Shown: positions 15,363 to 24,088, counted from the first letter of the stretch. The stretch: DNA of 64,000 nucleotides from Ruminococcus sp. (GCA_017558505.1 JAFYUM010000010.1:1-64000); one strand, 5' to 3'. Program-made: numbers and translations. The notes: generated by a model from the letters alone, not told the origin.

Positions 15363-17717
15363 ATGGATAATAAAAGACCAAGAGCAAGACAGAAAAATGT
15401 TACATCGGGCGGGAAAGGCGTCCACAGACGTGGTAGCGGACTGGGAACCGGTCCCGTAGGCTCAGGCAAGGTAACATCGGGCAGAACAGGCGGAGGCGGC
15501 GGTGCAAAACGTGCGGCTGTTGGCGGCGGTATCGGATTACCTGCAATTATTGCAATTGGTATAGCTGTTATGAAAATGCTGGGCGGCGGAAGCGGTGCTT
15601 CTGTACAACAGCAGGATTTTCTTCAGAACAACAACAGCTCATTTTCGGGAGTTGAATTCTCCGATACAGGCAGTTCAGCACAGATTGACAATAGTGTTGC
15701 AGCCGGTTCAAGAAGCAAATATACAAATATTCTCGGCAGCAAGAATGATACCGTTACTGTAATGATTTATGTATGCGGTACAGACCTTGAATCCAAACAC
15801 GGTATGGCTTCTTCCGATATTCAGGAAATGGCTGCAGCTAATTTCGGGGATAATGTAAATGTAATTCTTTACACAGGCGGCTGTAAACAGTGGAAAATCA
15901 ACGGTATAAGCAACAAGGTACATCAGATTTACCAGATTAAAGACGGCGAGCTTCTTCGCCTTGAAGCTGATATGGGGAAAGGGGCTATGACCGAGCCCGA
16001 AAATCTCACCGAATTCATCAAATACTGCAAAAAGAATTTCCCTGCAAACCGTAATAATCTCATTATGTGGGATCACGGCGGTGGTTCAGTAAGCGGCTAC
16101 GGCTATGATGAAACAAATGCTTTAGGCGGTTCAATGGACTTGGCTGAAATTGACAAGGCTCTCACAGACGGCGGAGTTAAATTTGACTTCGTAGGCTTTG
16201 ACGCCTGCCTTATGGCAACTGCTGAAACTGCTCTTATGCTCAACGACCACGCCGATTATATGATAGCCTCCGAGGAAACAGAGCCGGGTATCGGCTGGTA
16301 TTATACAAACTGGCTTACAAAGCTTGGCAATAATACATCTATGCCTACAGTTGAAATCGGTAAGAATATTATTGACGATTTCGTTGATACCTGTGCTAAA
16401 AAATGCCGTGGTCAGAAAACTACACTCTCAATTATCGACCTTGCAGAATTTTCAAATACTGTGCCCGATAAGCTTAACTCATTCGCACAGTCAATCAGCA
16501 CAAAGCTTACAAACAAGGAATACAAAGAAGTTTCAGACGCCCGCTATACAACCCGTGAATTTGCTGTAAGCTCTAAAATTGACCAGGTTGACCTTGCCCA
16601 CCTTGCACTCAATATGGATAACAGCGAGGGTAAATCCCTGAGCGACGCTATTCAGAATGCGGTAAAATACAACCGCACATCTTCCGATATAAGCAATGCA
16701 TACGGCGTTTCAATTTATTTCCCATACAGAAAGACTTCAAGCGTTGACGCTGCCTGCAATACTTACAATAAAATCGGTATGGACTCAGAATACAGCCAGT
16801 GTATAAAGCAGTTTGCAAGCCTTGAAACAGCCGGACAGATTTCCGCTGGCGGAACATCCTCACCTGTACCCTCACTTCTTGATATGCTTGGCAGTATGTC
16901 AGGCGGTGCTTCGGGCAGCTCATCAGGTGGAAATGCTGATATGATTGGTCAGCTTCTCGGCTCATTCCTCAGCGGTGCCTCCGACAGATCAATTGCAGGT
17001 CTTGACAGTTCCAACACAGCTTACATGAATGATACAGCACTTTCTTCTGATGAAACAGCTGAATATATTTCCGCAAACTACTTTGACCCCACAAACCTTG
17101 TATGGGAGCAGAACAGCAATGGCGAATATATTATGGAGCTTCCCGAAAGCCAGTGGGAGCTTGTGCATACTCTTGACAAGAACCTGTTCTATGATGACGG
17201 CACAGGCTATGTTGATATGGGACTTGACAACGTATTCACCTTTGACGATGACGGAAATCTCATTGCAGATACCGATGATACATGGGTAGCAATCAACGGT
17301 CAGCCTGTGGCATATTACCACACGGATACAACTGAATTCGGCGATGACAGATATTCAATTTCAGGCTATGTTCCTGCATATCTCAATGATGTACGTGTAA
17401 ATCTTATTGTTGTATTCGATTCCGAAAATCCCAACGGATATATCGCAGGTGCTTCAACTGATTACAAGAACAACGAAACCGATACTGTTGCAAAGAATAT
17501 GATTGAGCTTGAAGTCGGTGATACTCTTGACTTTGTATGCGATTACTATGACTATAACGGCACATACTCCGACAGTTATTTCCTTGGCGAGCAGATGACA
17601 GTTTCTGATAATATGGAAATCAGCAATGTTAGCGTAGGCGACGGAAATCTCAAAATCAGCTATTGCTTTACTGATATTTACAATCAGGTTTACTGGACAG
17701 AGTCTATAAACAAGTAA
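15363..17717 (+). CDS. Clostripain-like (peptidase C11) membrane-anchored protease
   Basis: A 784-residue protein. Residues 1-52 are basic and very rich in Gly, Ser and Thr (GGGGGAKR), and residues 53-72 are hydrophobic, so it looks like a signal anchor with a disordered cytosolic tail rather than a cleaved signal peptide. Residues about 120-490 form a C11 caspase-fold peptidase: TVMIYVCGTDLES, catalytic His238 in WDHGGG, and Cys282 in GFDACLMA. A Gly/Ser-rich linker leads to a beta-rich C-terminal part (about 560-784) of unknown family. C11 enzymes cut after Arg or Lys and often self-activate. AGGAGG precedes the start. Monocistronic. Confidence 0.9.
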   Translation: MDNKRPRARQKNVTSGGKGVHRRGSGLGTGPVGSGKVTSGRTGGGGGAKRAAVGGGIGLPAIIAIGIAVMKMLGGGSGASVQQQDFLQNNNSSFSGVEFSDTGSSAQIDNSVAAGSRSKYTNILGSKNDTVTVMIYVCGTDLESKHGMASSDIQEMAAANFGDNVNVILYTGGCKQWKINGISNKVHQIYQIKDGELLRLEADMGKGAMTEPENLTEFIKYCKKNFPANRNNLIMWDHGGGSVSGYGYDETNALGGSMDLAEIDKALTDGGVKFDFVGFDACLMATAETALMLNDHADYMIASEETEPGIGWYYTNWLTKLGNNTSMPTVEIGKNIIDDFVDTCAKKCRGQKTTLSIIDLAEFSNTVPDKLNSFAQSISTKLTNKEYKEVSDARYTTREFAVSSKIDQVDLAHLALNMDNSEGKSLSDAIQNAVKYNRTSSDISNAYGVSIYFPYRKTSSVDAACNTYNKIGMDSEYSQCIKQFASLETAGQISAGGTSSPVPSLLDMLGSMSGGASGSSSGGNADMIGQLLGSFLSGASDRSIAGLDSSNTAYMNDTALSSDETAEYISANYFDPTNLVWEQNSNGEYIMELPESQWELVHTLDKNLFYDDGTGYVDMGLDNVFTFDDDGNLIADTDDTWVAINGQPVAYYHTDTTEFGDDRYSISGYVPAYLNDVRVNLIVVFDSENPNGYIAGASTDYKNNETDTVAKNMIELEVGDTLDFVCDYYDYNGTYSDSYFLGEQMTVSDNMEISNVSVGDGNLKISYCFTDIYNQVYWTESINK

Positions 17718-17723
17718 AAATAA

Positions 17724-17765
17724 TACCGCATACGGCATATATCTGCCGTATGCGGTAATTTTTTA
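17724..17765. terminator. Bidirectional terminator
   Basis: Perfect 14-bp stem 17724-17737/17744-17757 with a 6-nt loop, then a T run. It is shared by the protease gene and glnA. Confidence 0.92.
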
Positions 17766-17779
17766 TGCGTTTATCTTAA

Positions 17780-19204
17780 TTAAAGATTATAGTAACGGTC
17801 AAATTCAGCAGGATGAGGAATTGCAGCCAATGCACGGCACTCCTCACGCTTTGAACGGATGAACTTAGTGATAAGCTCCTCTGGGAATACTCCGCCAGCA
17901 AGGAGGTAATCGTGGTCAGCCTCAAGAGCATCAAGAGCCTGCTCAAGTGATGTGGGAAGATGTGTAAGCTTTGCCTTCTCCTCGTCGCTGAGGTGGAAAA
18001 GATTCATATCATATGGTCCCCAACCGTTCTCATGTGGGTCAATCTGATTCTTGATACCGTCAAGACCTGCCATAAGAATTGCAGCATAGCAGAAATATGG
18101 ATTACAGGTAGCATCTGGATTTCTAAGCTCAAAACGTCTGCGGTCAGGTGTCTTTGCATATGCAGGAATACGGATAACAGCACTTCTGTTTGATGTTGCA
18201 TAGCCAACTGTTACAGGTGCTTCAAATCCGGGAACAAGACGCTTGAATGAGTTTGTGCTTGGGTTTGTGATAGCACAGAGAGAGTTGATATGCTTCAGAA
18301 GTCCGCCCATAAAGTAGTGAGCTTCCTTGCTGAGGTGAGCATAGCCGTTATCATCGGAGAATACAGGCTGTCCGTCCTTAAAGAGAAGCATATGAACGTG
18401 CATACCGTTTCCAGCCTCGCCCATAACAGGCTTTGGCATAAATGTAGCGGATTTGCCGTACTTTCTTGCTGTGTTGTGAATGATATACTTGATAGTCATT
18501 GTAGCGTCAGCCATTTTTGACATTACACCAAGCTTTGGCTCAATTTCAAACTGACCAGCCGCACCAACTTCGGGGTGGTGGTAGTTGATACCGATACCAG
18601 CCTCCTCCATAAGCATACACATTTCACTTCTTGCCTCGTAGGAAACGTCATAAGGCTTTGCAATGTGATAATTCTTCTGCTTGGGAACAATATTACCCAT
18701 GCCCTCAACAGCGCTGTTCCAGTGAGCCTGTACTGCGTCAACTGAATAGCCTACTGACTGTGAGCCTACTTCCCAGCCTACATTATCAAAAAGGTAGAAC
18801 TCAAATTCGGGAAGAATAAGCATTGTATCAGCAACACCGCATTCCTTCATATACTGTTCAGCGGCAGCAACGATATTTCTGGGGTACTGTGCAAGGGGAC
18901 GATTTTCGGGATAATCGATAATCATTGCGTTACCCATCATAGAAAGAGTAGCAATATCACAGAATGGATCAATCTGTGCTGTATCGGGATCAGGAATAAA
19001 TACCATATCGCTCTTTTCAACAACAGCATAGCCGTAGTTTGAAGCATCAAAGCCGATACCATTCTTCATAACATCCTCGCTGAAATCCTCTGCGGGAATT
19101 GTTACATGGCGGAACTGTCCGTTAATGTCAACCATTTTGAAATCGACCATTTTTATGTCTTTTTCACGGATAAGATCCATAATCTTCTGTACTTTTTCGT
19201 TCAT
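17780..19204 (-). CDS. glnA: Glutamine synthetase, type I
   Basis: A 474-residue enzyme that makes glutamine from glutamate, ammonia and ATP as a dodecamer in the cytosol. Motifs: MVDINGQFRHVTIP near residue 23, LPEFEFYLFD (metal-binding Glu), QFEIEPKLG, GNGMHVHMLLFKDG (ATP site), NRSAVIRIPAY, and RRFELRNPDATCNPY. At the position of the adenylylated Tyr of enterobacterial enzymes there is Phe403 (MNLFHL), so GlnE-type modification should not occur. AAGGAG precedes the start. It is transcribed alone. No GlnR gene or site was recognised. Confidence 0.97.
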   Translation of the reverse strand: MNEKVQKIMDLIREKDIKMVDFKMVDINGQFRHVTIPAEDFSEDVMKNGIGFDASNYGYAVVEKSDMVFIPDPDTAQIDPFCDIATLSMMGNAMIIDYPENRPLAQYPRNIVAAAEQYMKECGVADTMLILPEFEFYLFDNVGWEVGSQSVGYSVDAVQAHWNSAVEGMGNIVPKQKNYHIAKPYDVSYEARSEMCMLMEEAGIGINYHHPEVGAAGQFEIEPKLGVMSKMADATMTIKYIIHNTARKYGKSATFMPKPVMGEAGNGMHVHMLLFKDGQPVFSDDNGYAHLSKEAHYFMGGLLKHINSLCAITNPSTNSFKRLVPGFEAPVTVGYATSNRSAVIRIPAYAKTPDRRRFELRNPDATCNPYFCYAAILMAGLDGIKNQIDPHENGWGPYDMNLFHLSDEEKAKLTHLPTSLEQALDALEADHDYLLAGGVFPEELITKFIRSKREECRALAAIPHPAEFDRYYNL

Positions 19205-19256
19205 TGGAATACACTCCTTAAATAATGTTTTGATTTATCGGAATACGCTAATAAAT

Positions 19257-19285
19257 ATTATATCACACTTTACACAGAAATGCAA
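19257..19285 (-). promoter_or_regulatory. Sigma-A promoter for glnA
   Basis: TTGCAT (19280-19285), 17-bp spacer, TATAAT (19257-19262), leftwards. Confidence 0.7.
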
Positions 19286-19313
19286 TAACATTTCAAAAGA
19301 AAATGTCAATTTT

Positions 19314-19351
19314 TTCAGAAAAAATTTAAAAGGCAACCGAAGCTGCCTTTT
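19314..19351 (-). terminator. Terminator of the SulP gene
   Basis: Minus-strand stem of 8 bp (19344-19351/19328-19335) with a TTCG-type loop, followed by T-rich sequence. Confidence 0.75.
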
Positions 19352-19366
19352 AAAAGTTCCTTTAGT

Positions 19367-21076
19367 TTATTTTGAATTTCCTCTGTTCTTTTTAACAACA
19401 TTTTCAAGCTTTTCTGCACGGATAAGCGCTGTATCTATATGGTCGCAGAAGTTCTCTTTTCCTACTCTCTGCACAAATCCAGCTTTTTCCATAGCCTTCA
19501 TAGGCTGTTCATTTACGTGAGAAAATACAACCTCAATATTGTGCTTTTTACAACGTTTTGTTATCTTGTCAAGCATTTCAACACCTGAAGCGTCAATTGC
19601 AGGTACGTTTCTCATTCTTAAAATAAGAACATCAATTCCCTTTGTGCTGTCAAGAATGTAATTGAACTTGTCCGATGCCGCAAAGAACATAGGTCCGTTG
19701 ATTTCGTATACCCTTGTGTTATCGGGAACCTTTTTAAGAGAAATATGATCGGGGTCAGTATCCTCATCATCTACATAAATCCAGTCGTGTCCCTCTGTAA
19801 CATCAGCCATACGCTTCATAAAAAGAAGTGCCGCAAGTACAATTCCAACACCAATTGCCACAACAAGATCAAATACAACAGTGAGCACAAGCGTTATAAC
19901 AAGTACCGCCGTATCGCTCTTTGGAGAGATTTTTATGCAGTTCACAATTTCTCTCCAGCCGCACATATTATAGGCTACAATGAAAAGTATAGCTGCAATT
20001 GTAGGCATAGGAATCAGAGCCGCATAAGGCATAAGGATTACGAGAATAACAAGAAGTACAACAGCATGAACCATACCTGCGATAGGCGTACGTCCACCGT
20101 TCTTGATATTTGCCGCAGTACGTGCAATAGCGCCTGTTGCAGGGATTCCGCCAAAAAGTGCGGATGCAATATTTGCCGCACCCTGTGCTGTAAGCTCCAT
20201 ATTTGAACGGTGCTTTGAACCGATCATACCGTCAGCTACAACGCAGGAGAGAAGTGACTCAACAGCGGCAAGGATAGCAATTGTGAAAGCGTTGGGAATA
20301 AGTGTCTGTACCCTTTCAAATGTAACTACGGGAAGTGTAAATGCCGGAGGTGCAGAGGAAATTGTATACAAATCACCGATTGTATTTACATTAATTCCGC
20401 TTATTTTAACAATAGCCGCACCAACGATTACAGCTATAAGTGAAGGTGGTATTTTACTTAATTTTTTAGGCCAGAATATAAGAATTGCAAGGGAAATAAT
20501 TCCCACAAGGAATGCCATTGGATTGAAGGTTGAAGTTGATTTTACAAGCTCCGCAATTTTCTCTGTCGTTTCAATAGGAGAACCTTCAAATTTCATGCCA
20601 CAGAAGTCCTTGACTTGTCCAACAACAATTGTTACAGCAATACCAAAAGTAAAACCAAGTGTAATTGTGCTTGGGATATATTTCAAAAGACTTCCGAAAC
20701 GGCAGATTCCCATAATTACAAGGAATATACCTGCGAGAACAGTAGAAATAACAAGTCCGTCCATACCCTCGGTAGCCACTATTCCTGCTACTATTGTAGC
20801 AAAAGCAGCTGTAGGTCCTGCTATCTGGACACGGCTTCCGCCAAGGAATGATACAATAAAACCTGCTACAATTGCGGTATAAAGTCCCTGTTCAGGCTTT
20901 ACCCCTGATGCAAGAGCAAGTGCAATTGATAAGGGCAACGCAATAATTGCCACGATTATGCCCGATACGATGTCTTTAACAAGCTGTTCTTTCTTGTAGC
21001 CTTTCATTACCGAAAACAATTTCGGTTTCAGCTTTTCCTCCGTTTTTTTAACGGCTGCATTTTGTGATGATTCCAT
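19367..21076 (-). CDS. SulP (SLC26) family anion transporter with STAS domain
   Basis: A 569-residue protein. The membrane part (residues about 30-430) has 12-14 segments and SulP signatures ALPLSIALALASGVKPEQGLY near residue 45 (read as two motifs) and GPTAAFATIVAG. Residues about 450-550 form a cytosolic STAS domain with NVPAIDASGVEML. Family members carry sulfate, bicarbonate or dicarboxylates. With cysK and metY in the same window, sulfate uptake is a fair guess, but no sulfate-reduction genes are present to support it. AGGAGGT precedes the start. It has its own promoter and terminator. Confidence 0.93.
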   Translation of the reverse strand: MESSQNAAVKKTEEKLKPKLFSVMKGYKKEQLVKDIVSGIIVAIIALPLSIALALASGVKPEQGLYTAIVAGFIVSFLGGSRVQIAGPTAAFATIVAGIVATEGMDGLVISTVLAGIFLVIMGICRFGSLLKYIPSTITLGFTFGIAVTIVVGQVKDFCGMKFEGSPIETTEKIAELVKSTSTFNPMAFLVGIISLAILIFWPKKLSKIPPSLIAVIVGAAIVKISGINVNTIGDLYTISSAPPAFTLPVVTFERVQTLIPNAFTIAILAAVESLLSCVVADGMIGSKHRSNMELTAQGAANIASALFGGIPATGAIARTAANIKNGGRTPIAGMVHAVVLLVILVILMPYAALIPMPTIAAILFIVAYNMCGWREIVNCIKISPKSDTAVLVITLVLTVVFDLVVAIGVGIVLAALLFMKRMADVTEGHDWIYVDDEDTDPDHISLKKVPDNTRVYEINGPMFFAASDKFNYILDSTKGIDVLILRMRNVPAIDASGVEMLDKITKRCKKHNIEVVFSHVNEQPMKAMEKAGFVQRVGKENFCDHIDTALIRAEKLENVVKKNRGNSK

Positions 21077-21117
21077 ATTAAACCTCCTGAAATCGCAATA
21101 TTTCGCAATGCCTAATA

Positions 21118-21146
21118 ATTATAACTCTTTAATACGGAAAAGTCAA
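21118..21146 (-). promoter_or_regulatory. Sigma-A promoter for the SulP gene
   Basis: TTGACT (21141-21146), 17-bp spacer, TATAAT (21118-21123), leftwards. Confidence 0.75.
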
Positions 21147-21272
21147 TAAGCTTTATTGTGCAAACTTAACAAACTTTTACATTTAAATTTAGGCAAAAAG
21201 CACATAGTTCCGTCGAATTATGGCACAAAATAAGCCATTTATTGCTATAAAATAAAAATTTGCAAAAAACCC

Positions 21273-21301
21273 TTGCAATTCACAAGTAAGTGTGATATAA
21301 T
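21273..21301 (+). promoter_or_regulatory. Sigma-A promoter for fba
   Basis: TTGCAA 21273-21278, 17-bp spacer, TATAAT 21296-21301. Confidence 0.78.
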
Positions 21302-21351
21302 ATTAACAATGGGGCAAAATGTCCCAACTGAAAATTCAGGAGGAATATATA

Positions 21352-22215
21352 ATGTTAGTTTCAGCTACAGAAATGCTCAAAAAGGCAAGAGAAGGCAAGT
21401 ACGCAGTAGGTCAGTTCAATATCAACAACCTTGAGTGGACTAAGGCTATTCTCCTCACAGCACAGGAGTGCAATTCACCCGTTATTCTCGGCGTTTCCGA
21501 GGGTGCAGGAAAGTATATGACAGGTGTAGAAACTGTTGCAGCTATGGTTGCAGCTATGGATAAGTCTCTCGGAATTACTGTTCCCGTTGCTCTCCACCTT
21601 GACCACGGCTCATATGAGGGCTGCTACAAGTGCATCAAGGCTGGCTTTACATCTATCATGTTCGACGGCTCACACTTCCCCATTGAGGAAAACGTTGCAA
21701 AGACAACAGAACTCGTAAATGCTGCTCATCACCTTGGACTTTCTATCGAGGCTGAAGTTGGTGCTATCGGTGGCGAAGAAGACGGCGTTGTTGGTAAGGG
21801 CGAGTGTGCTGATCCCGCAGAGTGCAAGATGATCGCTGATCTCGGCGTTGATTTCCTTGCTGCTGGTATCGGTAACATCCACGGTGTATACCCTGATAAC
21901 TGGGAAGGTCTCAGCTTTGAGACTCTTGAGGCTATCAACAAGACTGTTGGCGAAATGCCTCTCGTTCTCCACGGTGGTACAGGTATCCCCGACGAGATGA
22001 TCACAAAGGCTATTTCTCTCGGTGTTGCAAAGATCAACGTAAATACAGAGTGCCAGCTCGTATTCGCTGAGGCTACAAGAGGATATATCGAGGCTGGTAA
22101 GGATCAGTCCGGTAAGGGCTTCGACCCCAGAAAGCTTCTCGCTCCCGGCGTTGAGGCTATTATGGCTAAGGTTAAGGAGAAGATGGAACTCTTCGGAAGC
22201 GTTAACAAGGCTTAA
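21352..22215 (+). CDS. fba: Class II fructose-1,6-bisphosphate aldolase
   Basis: A 287-residue zinc enzyme of glycolysis and gluconeogenesis that interconverts fructose-1,6-bisphosphate with dihydroxyacetone phosphate and glyceraldehyde-3-phosphate. Motifs: GQFNINNLEW, HLDHGSYEGC with the zinc His, EAEVGAIGGEEDG, GNIHGVYP, VLHGGTGIPD and KINVNTECQ. The start at 21352 (MLVSATEML) follows AGGAGGA; an in-frame ATG at 21319 would add 11 residues without a ribosome site. Codon choice is much more biased (CTC, GGT, AAG, GTT) than in neighbouring genes, as expected for a highly expressed glycolytic enzyme. Confidence 0.97.
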   Translation: MLVSATEMLKKAREGKYAVGQFNINNLEWTKAILLTAQECNSPVILGVSEGAGKYMTGVETVAAMVAAMDKSLGITVPVALHLDHGSYEGCYKCIKAGFTSIMFDGSHFPIEENVAKTTELVNAAHHLGLSIEAEVGAIGGEEDGVVGKGECADPAECKMIADLGVDFLAAGIGNIHGVYPDNWEGLSFETLEAINKTVGEMPLVLHGGTGIPDEMITKAISLGVAKINVNTECQLVFAEATRGYIEAGKDQSGKGFDPRKLLAPGVEAIMAKVKEKMELFGSVNKA

Positions 22216-22227
22216 TTACGTCTAATC

Positions 22228-22262
22228 AAAATCCCGATACATCACAGTATCGGGATTTTTGC
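22228..22262 (+). terminator. Rho-independent terminator after fba
   Basis: Perfect 13-bp stem 22228-22240/22247-22259 with loop ATCACA and a T run. Confidence 0.92.
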
Positions 22263-22294
22263 ATAACGCATACAATATAAAGAGGTGATTTTCT

Positions 22295-22498
22295 ATGACA
22301 ATGTGTGCAACTGTTTTATCCGTAGAAAAGGACAGAATGCTCGTCCTTGACAATGCAACACAGCAGGAAGTTATTGTAAAAACACGATGTCCCTTTTTCA
22401 ATGAGGGCGACAAAGTGAGAATTATCTACAACGGAATTATGACATTGAGCCTGCCGCCGCAGATTAGTGCAGGAAGAATTATCAGATGCTCTGATTGA
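22295..22498 (+). CDS. Small conserved-looking protein, unknown function
   Basis: A 67-residue protein preceded by AGAGGTG. It has the look of a small all-beta (OB- or SH3-like) fold: ATVLSVEKDRMLVLDNATQQEVIV, then FNEGDKVRIIYNG, then a Pro-containing strand and GRIIRC. There is no signal peptide or membrane segment. It lies between the fba terminator and another hairpin, so it needs either read-through or a promoter not seen in the 35-bp gap. I do not recognise a named family. The good ribosome site and the following terminator support it as a real gene. Confidence 0.65.
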   Translation: MTMCATVLSVEKDRMLVLDNATQQEVIVKTRCPFFNEGDKVRIIYNGIMTLSLPPQISAGRIIRCSD

Positions 22499-22506
22499 CA
22501 TCAACT

Positions 22507-22545
22507 ATACCGCACATACTGTCTTTGGCAGATTGTGCGGTATTT
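22507..22545 (+). terminator. Probable terminator
   Basis: Perfect 10-bp outer stem 22507-22516/22534-22543 and a short T run. Confidence 0.65.
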
Positions 22546-22569
22546 CAAGAGCACCTTTATAAATTTTAC

Positions 22570-22598
22570 TTGACAAACGGATGTTGCTGTGGTATAAT
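22570..22598 (+). promoter_or_regulatory. Consensus promoter for tRNA-Ala
   Basis: Perfect TTGACA 22570-22575, 17-bp spacer, perfect TATAAT 22593-22598 preceded by TGG. Confidence 0.88.
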
Positions 22599-22613
22599 CA
22601 ATATGTAATTTAT

Positions 22614-22689
22614 GGGGCATTAGCGCAGTTGGGAGCGCATCACACTGGCAGTGTGGGGGTCAGGGGTTCGAATCCCCTATGCTCCACCA
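22614..22689 (+). tRNA. tRNA-Ala(GGC)
   Basis: A 76-nt cloverleaf with encoded CCA. Acceptor GGGGCAT pairs with ATGCTCC. The D stem is GCGC/GCGC. The anticodon loop CTGGCAG gives anticodon GGC. The T-arm is AGGGG-TTCGAAT-CCCCT. Confidence 0.96.
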
Positions 22690-22694
22690 TAACG

Positions 22695-22732
22695 AAAGCC
22701 TATGTTTAGACAAAAACACAGGCTTTATTTTT
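22695..22732 (+). terminator. Terminator of tRNA-Ala
   Basis: A 13-bp stem with one mismatch (22695-22707/22714-22726), then a T-rich tail. Confidence 0.85.
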
Positions 22733-22733
22733 T

Positions 22734-22810
22734 GCTGTTATGCTTCACGACAACTGAAATTTGAATATTTCCGTTAGATAATCAGAAACCGATTATCGTG
22801 TCCGTTAATG
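22734..22810 (+). repeat. Imperfect direct repeat, copy A
   Basis: About 75 bp that recurs at 23902-23975 with roughly four in five bases identical; both copies contain TTGAATATTTCCGT. The two copies enclose the SUKH gene pair. Copy A begins at the end of the tRNA-Ala terminator T run. Confidence 0.75.
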
Positions 22811-22833
22811 CTGAATATGCAAAATTGATTCAA

Positions 22834-23271
22834 TCACGCTCTATATTGTAATTGTTCAATAATACTTAGAAGAATGTCATCAAAACTATCAACTTCATAT
22901 ATTTCTTCATGGTCATTAGTAAATATTATGCCATCACTCTTTGAAAAGCAAATGATTTCTCCATCGCCAATCATAGATCCTATAATGACAGTATCGCCGT
23001 GTACGAAATTGGGACTTTTGATTATTTTCTTTATATCATAAAACTCTGCAATAGCACCACATATTGTTGCTTCATTGGAAAACATCAACCACTCTTTGTA
23101 TGATGAAGGTAACGAAATGTTATTTGTACGCTCAATTTCAGCTATCTCAGTTTCGCTTAGCGGAGGAGAATAATAAAAAGAGTATTCATCATTTAACTGC
23201 TGAGTCAATTGAATAAGTTTTTTAAGATTTTCTGTTAAACTGTTATTTGGTATTTCAGGGATATACGACAT
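22834..23271 (-). CDS. SUKH (Smi1/Knr4) domain protein, copy 1
   Basis: A 145-residue cytosolic protein with a SUKH fold: LSETEIAEIERTNNISLPSSYKEWL near residue 45 (split in two conserved blocks), a central acidic beta region, VIIGSMIGDGEIICF near residue 97, and a closing EVDSFDDILLSI. SUKH proteins in bacteria are mostly immunity proteins against polymorphic or contact-dependent toxins. The second SUKH gene lies 55 bp upstream on the same strand, and no toxin gene is adjacent. GAGGAG precedes the start. Similarity in layout suggests the pair arose by duplication, but their sequences have diverged widely. Confidence 0.85.
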   Translation of the reverse strand: MSYIPEIPNNSLTENLKKLIQLTQQLNDEYSFYYSPPLSETEIAEIERTNNISLPSSYKEWLMFSNEATICGAIAEFYDIKKIIKSPNFVHGDTVIIGSMIGDGEIICFSKSDGIIFTNDHEEIYEVDSFDDILLSIIEQLQYRA

Positions 23272-23326
23272 ATTTTAACTCCTCTGTCTTTCGGTTTTAT
23301 TATTACAATTTTTACAACAAATATTA

Positions 23327-23785
23327 TTAATCATACTTCTCATCAAACTCATCTGACCAATCTTCTCCATATATTTCTTCAGCTTTTTCTTCTAAGTCAG
23401 CAGAAATATATGCAAGCACACTGTCAAACGAATCGTACTCCTCAACTTCACCATCAAAAATCGTGTAAAATTCACCTGTTTTTCCGGAAAAATATAGATA
23501 TTCGCCATCTCCGACAAAGCTGCCTATTAAAACATTGTCCTCGTCCTCAACCTCAGGCCAGAAAATGCACCAACATCTGTCAGCCATATCACAGCTTTTT
23601 GTAAATAGCAGCCATTCTTTAAACATTGAGGGAATTTCTATATTATTTTCAATTACCCAATTATTTATTTCTTCTTCGGTGGCAGGATTTTCAAATTTGT
23701 ATTCGTAATCCTCTGAAATGAAATCACATAAATTTCTCAGATAATCATAAGATTCCATTATTAATTCCTTATCACTTTTTCCCAT
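23327..23785 (-). CDS. SUKH (Smi1/Knr4) domain protein, copy 2
   Basis: A 152-residue, very acidic cytosolic protein. SUKH hallmarks: ATEEEINNWVIENNIEIPSMFKEWL (two blocks near residue 35-58), NVLIGSFVGDGEYLYF near residue 85, and EEYDSFDSVLAYI. It is the first gene of the pair, with AAGGAG before the start and a perfect -35 promoter at 23870-23898. It ends in an Asp/Glu-rich tail (EIYGEDWSDEFDEKYD). It is inferred to be an orphan immunity protein; the cognate toxin is not in the window. A housekeeping role cannot be excluded. Confidence 0.85.
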   Translation of the reverse strand: MGKSDKELIMESYDYLRNLCDFISEDYEYKFENPATEEEINNWVIENNIEIPSMFKEWLLFTKSCDMADRCWCIFWPEVEDEDNVLIGSFVGDGEYLYFSGKTGEFYTIFDGEVEEYDSFDSVLAYISADLEEKAEEIYGEDWSDEFDEKYD

Positions 23786-23869
23786 AATTCCTACTCCTTA
23801 AATAAGTTTTATTTTCACTGTATTTTGTCAATACGTTTCCGTTTAGTATATCGCTATACTAATAAGTTA

Positions 23870-23898
23870 ATTATACATCATTATGTATATATTGTCAA
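23870..23898 (-). promoter_or_regulatory. Consensus promoter for the SUKH pair
   Basis: Perfect TTGACA (23893-23898), 17-bp spacer, perfect TATAAT (23870-23875), leftwards. Confidence 0.85.
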
Positions 23899-23901
23899 TA
23901 T

Positions 23902-23975
23902 GCTGTTATGATTAATGACAGCTGAAAATTGAATATTTCCGTCAGAGAATCAGGAACCGCTTATCGTCTCCTTTT
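23902..23975 (+). repeat. Imperfect direct repeat, copy B
   Basis: Partner of the repeat at 22734-22810. It begins just beyond the -35 of the SUKH promoter. Besides this repeat, the 23786-24088 gap holds the SUKH promoter and the phosphoesterase promoter. Confidence 0.75.
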
Positions 23976-24023
23976 AAAAAAAGCCCACTAAGGAAAAAAT
24001 TTCAGATATAATATAATTGACAG

Positions 24024-24052
24024 GTGACAAATGATTTGGAATGTGGTATAAT
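24024..24052 (+). promoter_or_regulatory. Sigma-A promoter for the phosphoesterase
   Basis: GTGACA 24024-24029, 17-bp spacer, TATAAT 24047-24052 preceded by TGG. A TTGACA at 24017 is badly spaced. Confidence 0.65.
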
Positions 24053-24088
24053 AGATGTATAACAAAATAATCAGCGAGGTGAAAAATT

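Noticed and set aside
20103..20882. 259-codon ORF antisense to the SulP gene
   Set aside because: It lies wholly opposite a clear SulP coding frame, has no ribosome site, and is a codon-bias shadow.
24017..24052. TTGACA at 24017 as -35 of the phosphoesterase promoter
   Set aside because: The spacer to TATAAT would be 24 bp; GTGACA at 24024 gives 17 bp.
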